Under the pieces are notes generated by a model, which had not been told where the DNA came from, ran no database searches, and saw only the letters and a list, made by a program, of their open reading frames with translations. From Polyangiaceae bacterium (GTDB lineage Bacteria; Myxococcota_A; Polyangia; Polyangiales; Polyangiaceae), in assembly GCA_013361525.1 (NCBI GenBank), contig JABFXY010000012.1:1-64000 (forward strand): a stretch of 64,000 nucleotides of DNA, given 5' to 3'. Positions within the stretch are counted from its first letter, which is position 1; every line of letters starts with the position of its first letter. Below are positions 24,373-33,643 of the stretch, one piece after another. The position numbers and the translations under genes were made by a program.

Positions 24373-26346
24373 TCAGCGCGGAGACTCGGTCTTCTTGACG
24401 AGCTCGCGCACGGTGTTCTCGACGTCCGGGTTGCCTTGCATGCAACACTCGCCGCTCGTCGCGTCACACTCCGGTGCACGTGCGGCGACGAGCAGCGCGA
24501 GCGCGCGCGCATCGCCGTCTTTCCGCACCTTTTCGAGCACCTTCACTTTGTCCGCGCACGCCGCCGCGCGCAGCTCGACCGCGACGCGCAGCGCCGGTGT
24601 CCCGCGTCCGAGCACCTCCGGCTGGGACAACAGCTGGCCCGCGACCTCCGCGCTCTTCGATCCGCCGCGTTTGCTCCACAGCTCGTACAAGACGTCGATG
24701 CCGTCCGAACCGAAACGCGATGCGAGCGCGTCGGTGAGCTTTGCGCCGCGTTCGCCGAAGCGGACGGCGGTCTCCAGCGCGACGGTGCGCAGCTCGAACG
24801 TCGACAGCGCGGTCGCGTCCAGCTCCGCGAGCGCGAGCAAACCTTCGAACGCGCGCTCGTAGTTGTTCGTCGACGGCGCCTGCCGAACGATGCGCTTCCA
24901 CGCTTCGGCGTCGTGTCCGCCGACCGCGCTGACCGTCGGGGCCGCGGGCGTCGCGCTCACCGCGGAGTCGCTGGCCACCAAAGCGGCAGCGGTCGATGAC
25001 GCGCGCGCCGACACCGCGGGAACATTCGACGCGGCCGGCGTCGAGGCCGCGGCGCTCGGCTCAGCTCCGGGCATCACGTAGCGATAGGCGAAATACCCGC
25101 CACCTGCTGCGAGCGCGAGGAGACCCAAGACGAGCGGTAAGCTCGAGCGCTTCGCCGGCGCGTTCTGGGGCTTCACGGAGCGAACGGAGCGCGCCGATTT
25201 TTCCGCGGGCGGCGGCGCTTCGATAGGCTCGTCGTCGAACGTCACCTCGGCGACGTCTTCGAAGCGCGGCAACGGCGACGGCGGCTCGGCACCGATGACG
25301 GTCAGCTTGAGGCCGTGATTGCGATCGGGCGGCGGCATCGATCGCGTGTCCGGCTCCAGATCGTTCATCGCCGAGTCGAGCGCGGCGATGAGCTCTTTCG
25401 CGGACCCGAACCGCTCTTCCGGGCGTTTCGCGAGCAAGCGTCGCGCAACGGCCTCCAAGGACTCGGGCACCCTCACGTGCGGGGCACGCGTCGAAATGCG
25501 CGGCACGGGCTCCGTCCGATGTTGCAAAAAGAGCGCGGCCTGCGACTCCCCCTCGAACGGAGGAACACCGGCGAGGAGCTCGTAGAGGATCGAGCCGAGC
25601 GCATAGAGATCGCTCGCCGCCGTCACGGCCTTCATCCCGACGACGGCCTCGGGCGCGAGGTAGCCGATCGTGCCGAAGATCACGCCCGGTGAGGTGATCT
25701 CACTCGGCATGATCGGCGTGCCCTGCGGGATGCTCATCGCCGCGAACTTCTCGACGGGAACCTTTGCGAAGCCGAAATCGATGACCTTTACGTGATCGTC
25801 CTGGCCCGGCACGACCATGATGTTTCGCGGGGCGACGTCGCGATGAACGATCCCGCGGGCGTGGACGGCGCCGAGCCCCTCGGCGATCTGCCGAACGATG
25901 CGCACGGCCCGTCGGGTCGAAATCGAGCCCTGATGGATCAGCTGGCGCAGCGTCACGCCTCGAACGAACTCGAGCACGAGGTAATGCGAGCCATCCGGCA
26001 GCTTCCCGAAGTCGCGGGCGGACGCGATGTTCGGATGCTCGACATGGGCGCCCACGATCGCTTCGCGCTCGAAGCGAGCGACGAGGCCGGGCAGCCCCTC
26101 CATGTCCGGATGAAGGAGCTTGATCGCCACACGCTTGCGCATGTGGACGTGCTCCGCGGTGAACACGGCGCCCATCCCGCCCATCGCGAGCAGGTTGTGG
26201 AGCCGGTACCGATCGGACACGACGGTGCCGACGAGCTTCTTCGCGCGCTCGATGGCCGCAAGGTCCCCCGTGACCTTCGGCTCCTGACCGTCGCTGCTCG
26301 GCTCGTCTTGCACGACCGCTTCACCTTTCACGGGTCGCCCGAGCAC
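24373..26346 (-). CDS. Transmembrane Ser/Thr protein kinase
   Basis: 657 residues with a GTG start. The kinase domain spans about 47-330: LLAMGGMGAVFTA glycine loop, Lys76, Glu94, catalytic loop IVHRDVAPRN (Asp170) and DFG at 190-192. APE is replaced by APEAVVG with preserved context. A membrane helix lies near residues 404-426, flanked by an RSVRSVK basic stretch inside and an Ala/Ser/Pro-rich linker outside. The outside part is helical with late cysteines (ECDATSGECCMQG). No PEGA or PASTA repeats are visible, unlike the kinase at 19-21 kb. It is probably an envelope-sensing kinase; the signal is unknown. Confidence 0.93.
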   Translation of the reverse strand: MLGRPVKGEAVVQDEPSSDGQEPKVTGDLAAIERAKKLVGTVVSDRYRLHNLLAMGGMGAVFTAEHVHMRKRVAIKLLHPDMEGLPGLVARFEREAIVGAHVEHPNIASARDFGKLPDGSHYLVLEFVRGVTLRQLIHQGSISTRRAVRIVRQIAEGLGAVHARGIVHRDVAPRNIMVVPGQDDHVKVIDFGFAKVPVEKFAAMSIPQGTPIMPSEITSPGVIFGTIGYLAPEAVVGMKAVTAASDLYALGSILYELLAGVPPFEGESQAALFLQHRTEPVPRISTRAPHVRVPESLEAVARRLLAKRPEERFGSAKELIAALDSAMNDLEPDTRSMPPPDRNHGLKLTVIGAEPPSPLPRFEDVAEVTFDDEPIEAPPPAEKSARSVRSVKPQNAPAKRSSLPLVLGLLALAAGGGYFAYRYVMPGAEPSAAASTPAASNVPAVSARASSTAAALVASDSAVSATPAAPTVSAVGGHDAEAWKRIVRQAPSTNNYERAFEGLLALAELDATALSTFELRTVALETAVRFGERGAKLTDALASRFGSDGIDVLYELWSKRGGSKSAEVAGQLLSQPEVLGRGTPALRVAVELRAAACADKVKVLEKVRKDGDARALALLVAARAPECDATSGECCMQGNPDVENTVRELVKKTESPR

Positions 26347-26369
26347 GTCAAACCCGAACTGCGTGTGCC

Positions 26370-28481
26370 TCAGAACCCCGCTTCGAGAACGAGCGTCGGA
26401 ATCGCGATGGGGCCGACCTCGCGCGGCTCACATCCGTCGTCGTCGCAAGTCACGTCGAAAACTTCCTTCGCGAGCGTGATGTTTTGGACGTCGAACACGA
26501 GTCCGATGTACGCGCGGTCGTCGAATATCCAACGCTTCGAAAGGCGCGCATCCAAGCGGAAGAATGGCTTGACCCGGTCGGGATCTTCACTCGGCTCTCG
26601 ACCTGCACCCGCCTCTTCCGCGGGGAAGCCCGTGTAAAACAGGCTTCGAACGCCTGCGCGCCAGTTGTGCCCGAGGTCGTGAAGGAACGCGAGCTGCGCG
26701 ACGTGCGTGCGGTCGTACGCGCTCGGAATGTCTTTGCCTTCGATCTGTCGTGTGGTGCGACTCAGCGTGTACGACGCGAGAAAGAAGATGTGCGGCGTCA
26801 GTGCGCCGCGCGCGCTGAGCTCGAGACCGTAGGCATCACCGAGCGAGCGCGACAGGAACCGATCCGGACCGAAGCCCGTGCCGCGCTGCGCGCCGATCGC
26901 GTCCGTCAGATTGAACGTCGCCTGACGAAACACGCTGCCGCGCATGTCGATCGGGCCGACGTCGCCTTCGGCGCCGAAGCTCGCTTGGAGCGCGCGCTGC
27001 AGCCCGCCGGGGATGCCGCCGATTTGTAAACCCGGAAGCGGCGGGAAGCCGGGCAGCTGAGACGCGACCGCGACCGCGGGGACGAGTCGAAAATGGTCCG
27101 TCACGCCGAACCGCCCGACGAGCTTCGGATCCACCGCGAGCGCGCTTCGCCCGACCGAATGGTAGTAATCGACGCGGAGCCCCGGCGTAATCGTCGCGCG
27201 ATCGCCGAGCACCACGAGCGCATCGACATAGGCGCCGAGCGCGACGTCGATCCGACTCGGGAAAAGGACCTCGAACGCGTGGGCGAGCTCGTCCTCGGTG
27301 CTGGGGCCGAGCGGCCCCGACGAGCAGATGAAGGTCGTGCATTCCTGCGCACCGCCCGGGACGACGTCGAACACGTCGAGCGCGAGATCGAGCCCGCCGC
27401 GAATCAGGACCTTGCCGTCGATGGGCCGCTTGAAGCTCAGGCGCGAATTGACCTTGTAATCCTTCGCGTACTCGACGCCGAGACCGCGTGATTGGTCCAG
27501 CCCGAACGTCACGGCCGCGCGCACCGATCCGCCGCCCTCGAGCTCCTGGTCATAACGGACATCGACGCGATGAAAATCCGAATCGAGGAGCACGTCGCGG
27601 ACATCGTCGTCGATCGTCGCGAGGTAATCGTACGCGCCGAACGCGAGGACGGTGAAGCGCCCCTTGTCGCTCACCTTCAAGGACGCGCGCGCCTGATAAT
27701 CCCAATAGGCAATGTCCACCGCAGGGACGAGCGCGGAGAGGATCTCGGCGCCGATCGCGTAATGGCCGCCCGCGAGGAGGCTGCCGCTCTTACCCGGAAG
27801 AGGGCCTTCGACGAGGCCGCCGAAATCGACGACGCGCAATTGGCCTTCGGCGCGCCATTCGTCGCGCGGCGGCAAGCTCTCCGCGTCGACGACGGCACCT
27901 GCGAGGCGCCCGAACGACGCGGGATAGGGGCCCATATGGAGCTCCACCCGCTGCACGAGGCCCGGCGGAATCACCCCCGGACCGGCGCCGACGTGGAACA
28001 ACATCGGCACTTGAATGCCGTCGAAGAAGTAGCCGATGTTTCCGGGCGGAGCGCCACGAATGAAATAGAACGGCACCCCGCTCGCGACGGGCGTCACACC
28101 CGGCTCGACTTCGATGGCGCGGTACGGATCGCCGAGCACACCGGGCATCTCACGAATGACGCGCTTCTCGAGGGAGACCGCACCCGGCGCGGCCTTGTCG
28201 CCCTCGACCGTCACCTCGATCGGCTGGAGCTCTTCCTCCGGGGTGTACGGCGGGCCCGGCGGCCCGACGACGAGACCAGTGCCCTTTTCGGCGAGCGCTG
28301 GCGGCGGCTCGCCGGGCGCCGGAACGAACCCGGCATCCGGCCCGGGGAGGGACGAGGGCGCAGGCGCCGCCTGCGCCGGTGGGGCGGGCGGCGCTCGAGG
28401 CTCGTCGGCGTATACCGTCGCCGCCGAAAGCACCGTCGCGATAGCGAGGGTGATCGGAGCCGCCCCCCCGGCGAGCTTCAC
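26370..28481 (-). CDS. TonB-dependent receptor-like outer-membrane protein with plug domain
   Basis: About 703 residues. From GTG 28481 the protein begins MKLAGGAAPITLAIATVLSA, a good signal peptide, and the GTG overlaps the esterase stop (GTGA), so this start is preferred to the ATG at 28535. A Pro/Ala-rich linker is followed by a plug-like domain (YFIRGAPPGNIGYFFDGIQV, then RVELHMGPYPASFGRLAGAV). A large barrel region follows, ending VLEAGF with terminal Phe. It may transport or bind a small molecule. No clear TonB box is identifiable, so energy coupling is uncertain. Confidence 0.87.
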   Translation of the reverse strand: MKLAGGAAPITLAIATVLSAATVYADEPRAPPAPPAQAAPAPSSLPGPDAGFVPAPGEPPPALAEKGTGLVVGPPGPPYTPEEELQPIEVTVEGDKAAPGAVSLEKRVIREMPGVLGDPYRAIEVEPGVTPVASGVPFYFIRGAPPGNIGYFFDGIQVPMLFHVGAGPGVIPPGLVQRVELHMGPYPASFGRLAGAVVDAESLPPRDEWRAEGQLRVVDFGGLVEGPLPGKSGSLLAGGHYAIGAEILSALVPAVDIAYWDYQARASLKVSDKGRFTVLAFGAYDYLATIDDDVRDVLLDSDFHRVDVRYDQELEGGGSVRAAVTFGLDQSRGLGVEYAKDYKVNSRLSFKRPIDGKVLIRGGLDLALDVFDVVPGGAQECTTFICSSGPLGPSTEDELAHAFEVLFPSRIDVALGAYVDALVVLGDRATITPGLRVDYYHSVGRSALAVDPKLVGRFGVTDHFRLVPAVAVASQLPGFPPLPGLQIGGIPGGLQRALQASFGAEGDVGPIDMRGSVFRQATFNLTDAIGAQRGTGFGPDRFLSRSLGDAYGLELSARGALTPHIFFLASYTLSRTTRQIEGKDIPSAYDRTHVAQLAFLHDLGHNWRAGVRSLFYTGFPAEEAGAGREPSEDPDRVKPFFRLDARLSKRWIFDDRAYIGLVFDVQNITLAKEVFDVTCDDDGCEPREVGPIAIPTLVLEAGF

Positions 28482-29236
28482 CAACCGACCCGTTCGCCGA
28501 TGTAATGGGGCAGCATTCGGCGCCACCATGGCCAATCGTGATTCACGTCATAACCCCACATATCGAGGTTATGGGGGATCTCCCGCGAAGACAGAACCTG
28601 GGCGAGCTGCTCCGATTTGTGCGGGGCCTCGTAGGCCCCACGGCCGGTCACGATGTGGATCTGGCATTCGGTCCGCAGCTTCTCGAGATTCGGACCATTG
28701 AGGTTCGTCAGGTACGCGACGGGGTTGTTGTAATAGATATTGTCGCTTTGATGCCCCTCGGTGTAGCCCGGCTGCAGATCGAAGAAGCCACTCATCGCAA
28801 TGAGGCAATCGAACAGATCGGGCCGGCGGAAGAGCGCGTTCGCCGCGTGGAACGCGCCGAAGCTCGCGCCGCTCGTCGCAATGCGGACGTCTTCACCGCA
28901 TTGGCGCCTGATATGCGGCACGACCTCTTCCTCGACGTACGCCGAATAGAGCGCCTGGCGCCGCGCCATCTCCAGCGGGTGGAGGTCGTCGTTCATCCAG
29001 GCGTGGCGGTTGATGCTGTCGATGCAAAAGACGCGGACCTTGCCGGCGAAGATGAGCGGCTCGATCGACTTGATGAGAAAGAAGCGCTCGTTCTCGAGGA
29101 GATCGGCGGCCGCCGTCGGGAACAAGAGGAGCGGGTGGCCTTTGTCACCATAGGAGACGATCGGCATGTCGAGCCCGAGCCGGCTCGAATGCCATCCGAA
29201 CAGATGGCGGGGGAGATTGGGATCGACGTATTGCAT
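28478..29236 (-). CDS. Alpha/beta hydrolase, putative esterase family
   Basis: 252 residues, no signal peptide. The nucleophile elbow is ATSGASFGAFHAAN (Gly-x-Ser-x-Gly). A late His in YDVNHDWPWWRRMLPHYI fits the catalytic histidine, and VTGRGAYEAP fits the strand before the acid. The pattern matches the esterase D/PF00756-like group, which includes acyl esterases and siderophore esterases. Translation appears coupled to the outer-membrane receptor downstream, so the receptor may import an ester that this enzyme hydrolyses; that link is an inference. Confidence 0.87.
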   Translation of the reverse strand: MQYVDPNLPRHLFGWHSSRLGLDMPIVSYGDKGHPLLLFPTAAADLLENERFFLIKSIEPLIFAGKVRVFCIDSINRHAWMNDDLHPLEMARRQALYSAYVEEEVVPHIRRQCGEDVRIATSGASFGAFHAANALFRRPDLFDCLIAMSGFFDLQPGYTEGHQSDNIYYNNPVAYLTNLNGPNLEKLRTECQIHIVTGRGAYEAPHKSEQLAQVLSSREIPHNLDMWGYDVNHDWPWWRRMLPHYIGERVGW

Positions 29237-29327
29237 TCGTGGAGACTCGACGGGGGTGCGTTGCGGTGCAGGGTTGCGAGCGAGACGGTGCGGCCGGGAC
29301 CCGGCCAGAAAGCAGGGTACCTCGGCG

Positions 29328-29356
29328 TTGACACAAACTTCTGCACGAACTAGCGG
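29328..29356 (+). promoter_or_regulatory. Possible sigma-70 promoter upstream of the MYXO-CTERM-like gene
   Basis: A consensus TTGACA at 29328-29333 is followed after 17 bases by TAGCGG at 29351-29356, a poor -10 match. It lies 55 bp before ATG 29411 in the divergent gap 29237-29410. Nothing else was recognised in this gap. Confidence 0.35.
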
Positions 29357-29410
29357 TCAAAGTCGATGAAATCGTCCGTCTTACAGGTTTGCTCGCCGCG
29401 CACCCCTTCC

Positions 29411-31261
29411 ATGGTCCAGCCCGTCCGTTTCCCCGTCGGGCTCCGGCGGTTGGGGGCCGCCGTGAAAGCATGCGGCGCCGCCTTGGCCCTGACCGGTGCC
29501 CTCTGTGGAGGCGCGACGACCGCGTTCGCGCAGGAGCTGCGCTTTTCGACGACGCAGCCCGGCAACGTCATCGCCGCTGGAAACACGCTCGGTTTGGCGA
29601 AGCAACTCGGCCTCAACGGCCCGGGGACGGAAGACTCCATCGGCACCTTTTCGACCCTGGTGCCGGGCAGCGTGGACGACTTCCCGCTGAACCCGGGCAA
29701 CCCGTGGTTCGAGGGGACGACCAACGACTGGCACGACAATGGGTCGACCGCGATCCTCGAGATCCCGAACGAAGCGCAGATCCTCTACGCAGAGGTCGTC
29801 TGGGGCGGCAGCTTCCAATACGGCGATGAAAACGTCCTCGCCGACCTGAATTCGTCCATCACGCTCTCGGCAGGCGGCGACTCCATCACGGTGGATCCGG
29901 ATCCGACGACCGCGGTCACCGTCAACGTCGCGGGCACGTTCCCCATTCGGTATTACATGCGAAGCGCCGACGTTTCGGCATTCGTCGCGAACCACCCCGG
30001 CGGGGAATTCGCGGTAGAGGGCGTCCCTGCGACGCAATCGGCCATTTCCAATACGACGAACGCGGCGGGCTGGACGCTGGTGCTCGCCTATCGCTACGAC
30101 GGCGAGCCCATCCGGAACATGAGCGTGTTCGTCGGCGGTCTCTTCGTCGACGAGGACACCACGGTCGACTACGCGGTCGACGGCTTCTGCGCGCCGCCTT
30201 CGGAGCCTATCGAGGGGACGATCGCCATTGCGACGCTCGAAGGCGACTCCGACCGCACCGGCGACCAACTCGCCATCGGCGAGACCATTGCCGATCCGAC
30301 GTTCGTGACGCTCGACGGGCCGAACAACCCGGAGAACAACTTCTTCTGCTCGCAGATCAACGGCCCTGACGGTCTCCTCGACACCACCGGCACGTTCGGC
30401 GATCGCAATCACACGCCGGGCTCCAATACCAGCGGCGGCCGCCAGGGTTGGGACGTGACCCACCTCGAGCTCACGTCGGACGCGGGGCACCTCGTCCCCG
30501 ACCAGACGAGCGCGGTGTTGCGCACGCAGACGAATGACGACAGCTACATGCCCGTCCTCGCGGGTATCGCGATCGACGTCAATGCGCCGAAGTTTCTCTA
30601 TGACAATTCGACGACGTCGGTCGACAAGGACTCGGTCGGCATCGGGGACACGTTCACGCTCGACGTCCGCCTCCTCAATGAAGGAAGCGCGCCCGCGAAC
30701 GACCTCGTCTTCACGCTCGATCTCCCCGCCGGCATCGCGTTGAATGCATTCGAGACGAACGGCGCACCCGGCGACATCAATGGGGCGATGGTCACCCTTC
30801 CGATGCTCGGCACCGGCGTCCCGATGGGTGACCTCTCGTCGAACGAGGACGTGACCGTCTCGGCGACGTTCGAGGTCACGGCCGCGCAGGCGGACGATAT
30901 CGACCTTCGCCCTGTCTGGGGCTACGAATACCGAATCTGCGTCAACGACCAGCCGACGAACGAGGTGTTCAATGCGAGCGTCGTCAGCGTCGAATACGAC
31001 GACACGACGAACGAGGGCGGCGGCGGCCAAGGCGGCAGCGGTACCGGCGGCTCGATGGGTGACGGCGGCGCGGGCAACCAGGGTAACCAGGGCGGTGCCG
31101 GCGGCGGATCCGACGACAGCGGCTTCGTTGCAATCCCCGAAGGCGGGGGGTTCTTCCGCTGCACTGCGAATGGCGCGGGGGAATCTTCCGGAACCGGCGC
31201 GTGGCTCGTGTTTGCCTCGGCGCTCGCGCTCGGGGTTTCCCGCCGCCGGCGTAACCATTGA
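29411..31261 (+). CDS. Secreted surface protein with MYXO-CTERM-like sorting tail
   Basis: 616 residues. A long signal ends at TTAFAQ. The body is beta-rich, with a domain of unknown type (WTLVLAYRYDGEPIRNMSVFVGG) and a later CARDB/DUF11-like Ig domain (DSVGIGDTFTLDVRLLNEGS). A Gly/Ser/Asn-rich linker follows. The last 35 residues are a Cys, a hydrophobic helix and an Arg cluster (GAWLVFASALALGVSRRRR). That tripartite tail is the MYXO-CTERM layout for export to the cell surface by a dedicated sorting system. It is probably an adhesin or matrix protein. ATG 29411 was preferred; an in-frame ATG at 29366 would lengthen the leader. Confidence 0.88.
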   Translation: MVQPVRFPVGLRRLGAAVKACGAALALTGALCGGATTAFAQELRFSTTQPGNVIAAGNTLGLAKQLGLNGPGTEDSIGTFSTLVPGSVDDFPLNPGNPWFEGTTNDWHDNGSTAILEIPNEAQILYAEVVWGGSFQYGDENVLADLNSSITLSAGGDSITVDPDPTTAVTVNVAGTFPIRYYMRSADVSAFVANHPGGEFAVEGVPATQSAISNTTNAAGWTLVLAYRYDGEPIRNMSVFVGGLFVDEDTTVDYAVDGFCAPPSEPIEGTIAIATLEGDSDRTGDQLAIGETIADPTFVTLDGPNNPENNFFCSQINGPDGLLDTTGTFGDRNHTPGSNTSGGRQGWDVTHLELTSDAGHLVPDQTSAVLRTQTNDDSYMPVLAGIAIDVNAPKFLYDNSTTSVDKDSVGIGDTFTLDVRLLNEGSAPANDLVFTLDLPAGIALNAFETNGAPGDINGAMVTLPMLGTGVPMGDLSSNEDVTVSATFEVTAAQADDIDLRPVWGYEYRICVNDQPTNEVFNASVVSVEYDDTTNEGGGGQGGSGTGGSMGDGGAGNQGNQGGAGGGSDDSGFVAIPEGGGFFRCTANGAGESSGTGAWLVFASALALGVSRRRRNH

Positions 31262-31278
31262 TCCAATTTGAAGGGATC

Positions 31279-31298
31279 AGCCCCGAATAGGTGGGGCT
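31279..31298 (+). terminator. Short GC hairpin after the surface protein gene
   Basis: AGCCCC (31279-31284) and GGGGCT (31293-31298) form a six-bp stem with an eight-base loop, 18 bp after the stop codon. There is no T-run, so termination is only possible. Confidence 0.35.
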
Positions 31299-31305
31299 AC
31301 CCACA

Positions 31306-31334
31306 TTGACAGTCGTCACGGGGGATCGAACGAT
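31306..31334 (+). promoter_or_regulatory. Possible sigma-70 promoter before the Cys-rich lipoprotein gene
   Basis: TTGACA at 31306-31311, a 17-base spacer and AACGAT at 31329-31334 lie just before ATG 31341. The spacing is ideal and the -10 box moderate. The short distance to the ATG would leave almost no leader, so the start codon or the promoter may be misplaced. Confidence 0.35.
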
Positions 31335-31340
31335 TCCCCT

Positions 31341-32153
31341 ATGACGACTTATCTCTCTTCTTTTCGTGGTTCTTTCACCGTCGCGGCCGCGATGCTCCTC
31401 TGCCTCGCCGTCGCCTGTGGTGACGACGACGACGGCCCGCTGGGCGGTAACGGCGGTAATGGCGCGAGCGGCGGCGGTGGCAATGCGACGACCGGCGGCG
31501 GCGGCTCCGGCGCAGGGCCAATCGGGGGCTCGGGCGGCGGCGGCGAAAGCCAAGGCGGCGGCGGCGCGACCTCCGGTGGTGGCGGCGCCGGCGGCGGCAT
31601 CGAGGGCGGCGGCGGTTCCGGGGGTGGCGCCGAGACGGCCACACCCGAATGCGACGAGGACGCCGACTGCTTCTTGAGCGACAATTGCTGCGAGTGCGCC
31701 GGCCGGCCGGTCGGACAGCAAGCGCCGCAATGCGACGACATCTGCCTCGTCAACCAGTGCACCTCGCTCGCCGTCACGGGCAGCGCGAAGTGCGTCGCAG
31801 GCCGGTGCGTCGCGCCGGCGAATTGCGATGAAGCGGAGGTCAAGTGCCTCGTCGACCCGCCCGTGTGCGCGCCAGGTACTGCGCCCATCGTCGCCGGGGC
31901 TTGCTATTCTGGAGGTTGCATGCCGGTCACCGAATGCACGGCCGTCACGGAGTGCGCCGATTGCGTCGGTGACGACGTGACCTGCGTGCAACACTCGGCG
32001 ATGCAGTCGACCCGCCATTGCGTCGACATCGCGAGCCCCTGCTCGGAAGCCGATTGCGGTTGCCTCGGGCCGTCGGTTTGCACCGATCCCTACACCGCGT
32101 GCAGCGAGACCGACACCGGCCTCAACTGCGCGTGCCCGGTCTGCGCCAACTGA
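31341..32153 (+). CDS. Gly-rich, Cys-rich lipoprotein
   Basis: 270 residues. The signal ends in lipobox LCLAVAC followed by DDDD, an outer-membrane-type sorting context. A low-complexity Gly/Ser region (about 33-97) acts as a flexible tether. The C-terminal 170 residues contain 26 Cys in CxxC-like spacing (DNCCECAG, CVAGRC, CADCVGDDVTC, DCGCLG), which points to many disulfides and an exposed knot-like domain. No known family is recognised. The 3' end overlaps the convergent exporter gene by 32 bp. Confidence 0.82.
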   Translation: MTTYLSSFRGSFTVAAAMLLCLAVACGDDDDGPLGGNGGNGASGGGGNATTGGGGSGAGPIGGSGGGGESQGGGGATSGGGGAGGGIEGGGGSGGGAETATPECDEDADCFLSDNCCECAGRPVGQQAPQCDDICLVNQCTSLAVTGSAKCVAGRCVAPANCDEAEVKCLVDPPVCAPGTAPIVAGACYSGGCMPVTECTAVTECADCVGDDVTCVQHSAMQSTRHCVDIASPCSEADCGCLGPSVCTDPYTACSETDTGLNCACPVCAN

Positions 32154-33501
32154 GCCGAAACAGAGCGGTGGGCGCCTCCTCTTCCTGCGCGAAGAGGGGG
32201 CGTTCCGCCGCTTGAATCGTGACAGGCGGGGCGGGCGCAGCGCTTGAGCCCCGCGTCGCGGGCGCTCGCTTTCGCGCGCGATCCGGCCGGTGAGCGGTCG
32301 CGAGGGTACCGAGGACGAGCCCGATCGTCAGCGCCGTCGCTTGCATGAATGCATTGCGGACGTCGTTGAAGCCGGCGATGAGCTCGGAGCCGTCGAGGGT
32401 CGCGAACCCACGCAATGCGAGGGCGCCGACTGTCAATGCGAAGAACCCGGCAATGATCATGATGAGGCGCGGCGGACGGGCCGGCGAGCGTTCGAGAATG
32501 CCCCCGGTCGCGGCGAGCACGGCGCCGGCGACGAAGGTGCCCGCGACAGGTCCGAACCCCGCCGTGAACACCTGCTGGACGCCCCATGCCAGGTACACCA
32601 GCGACACCATCCAGCCGAAGTCTCGAATGCGCGCGTCGAAGGTCAACATCAGCCCGACGGTGAAGGGAACCCACGACGCTGCGACCAGCCAATAAGGAAG
32701 CGCGGACGGAATATCGGTCGCGAACAGGGCTTCGGCGTTCACGCCGGCGATCTCGGCGGCGATGACGATTCCGGCGGTGAGCTGGATCAACGTGAACAAC
32801 GAATGCGCGAGGCGGACGGCGCCCGGCGTGATTTGCCCGGTCGCGAGCTCGGCCATGGCGACGCAGAGAAAGTCGCCGGGGATGAGGACGAACAGCGCCG
32901 GAAGCATGAGGACGACGGGCCCGCCCGGCGCGTGCGCCGCGTCGAACACGGTGAATGCGACGATTCCGACGACCGCGGGGCCCACAATCGGGAGGAGCAG
33001 CTGGAGCCGTCGATCCCGCTCCGAGACGATGAAGATCACGGCCATGATCGCGCCGAGCCCGATACTGATCGCGAGCTCGCGCCATGTCGCTTGAACGCTG
33101 GGTGCGAACCCCGCAGAGAAGAGGACCAGGCCGAGCAGCCGTTGCCACGGCGGGTACGGGCGCGGGCTTTCGACGAGGCGTTCGAGCGCGCGATCCGCGT
33201 CATCGGCCGGCAGCGTGCCGTCGATCACCCGCCGCAGAAGGAACTTCACCTCGGTGACCTGGTCGAGCCGCGAAAGCTCCGGCGTCGTGTGAATGCTCTC
33301 GGTGACTTTCGAGCCGTCGGGGTGCGTGATGACGATGACGGCCGACTCGGCGAGGATCGACAGGTGCACGGCGCAGCCGTAAGCCTCGCCGGCGCTGCGC
33401 ACTTGGTCCCGAATCTCGAAGCTGCCCTCCGCGCTCGTTCGCAATAGAAGCGTCGTCAGCCGAACGAGGAACCGATCGACGACCTCGACTTCTGCGCTCA
33501 T
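32122..33501 (-). CDS. Threonine/serine exporter family protein (ThrE, YjjP-YjjB fusion)
   Basis: 459 residues. An N-terminal soluble part (MSAEVEVVDRFLVRLTTLLL) leads into the DUF1212/ThrE pattern, with GTLPADDADRAL before the first helix. About ten hydrophobic helices follow in two blocks, fitting the fused YjjP-YjjB arrangement of ThrE, an inner-membrane exporter of threonine and serine or organic acids. PALFVLIPGDFLCVAMAELATG is the conserved entry to the second block. ATG 33501 begins the recognised domain; the frame is open to 33798 but that part is not family-like. The C-terminal 50 residues are soluble and basic, and reach over the convergent gene's end. Confidence 0.85.
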   Translation of the reverse strand: MSAEVEVVDRFLVRLTTLLLRTSAEGSFEIRDQVRSAGEAYGCAVHLSILAESAVIVITHPDGSKVTESIHTTPELSRLDQVTEVKFLLRRVIDGTLPADDADRALERLVESPRPYPPWQRLLGLVLFSAGFAPSVQATWRELAISIGLGAIMAVIFIVSERDRRLQLLLPIVGPAVVGIVAFTVFDAAHAPGGPVVLMLPALFVLIPGDFLCVAMAELATGQITPGAVRLAHSLFTLIQLTAGIVIAAEIAGVNAEALFATDIPSALPYWLVAASWVPFTVGLMLTFDARIRDFGWMVSLVYLAWGVQQVFTAGFGPVAGTFVAGAVLAATGGILERSPARPPRLIMIIAGFFALTVGALALRGFATLDGSELIAGFNDVRNAFMQATALTIGLVLGTLATAHRPDRARKRAPATRGSSAAPAPPVTIQAAERPLFAQEEEAPTALFRLSWRRPGTRS

Positions 33502-33643
33502 ACCGATCCAATAGGGTCCGAGGCAGAAGGCGTGCCCGCGTCGAATAGCGGCGTTGTGCCCCGCGACAGGGTGCCCAATCGAGCGATGCACCGGGCGATT
33601 CCCCGTGTCGACGTCGTCGAACACCAGATCTATGGAAGAGACC

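Noticed and set aside
29381..31258. 625-residue minus-strand frame opposite the MYXO-CTERM-like gene
   Set aside because: Arg/Val/Glu-rich composition without motifs. The plus strand has signal, domains and sorting tail.
31440..31640. GGC-rich repetitive DNA considered as a separate repeat element
   Set aside because: It is the Gly/Ser tether of the Cys-rich lipoprotein, in frame and with varied codons.
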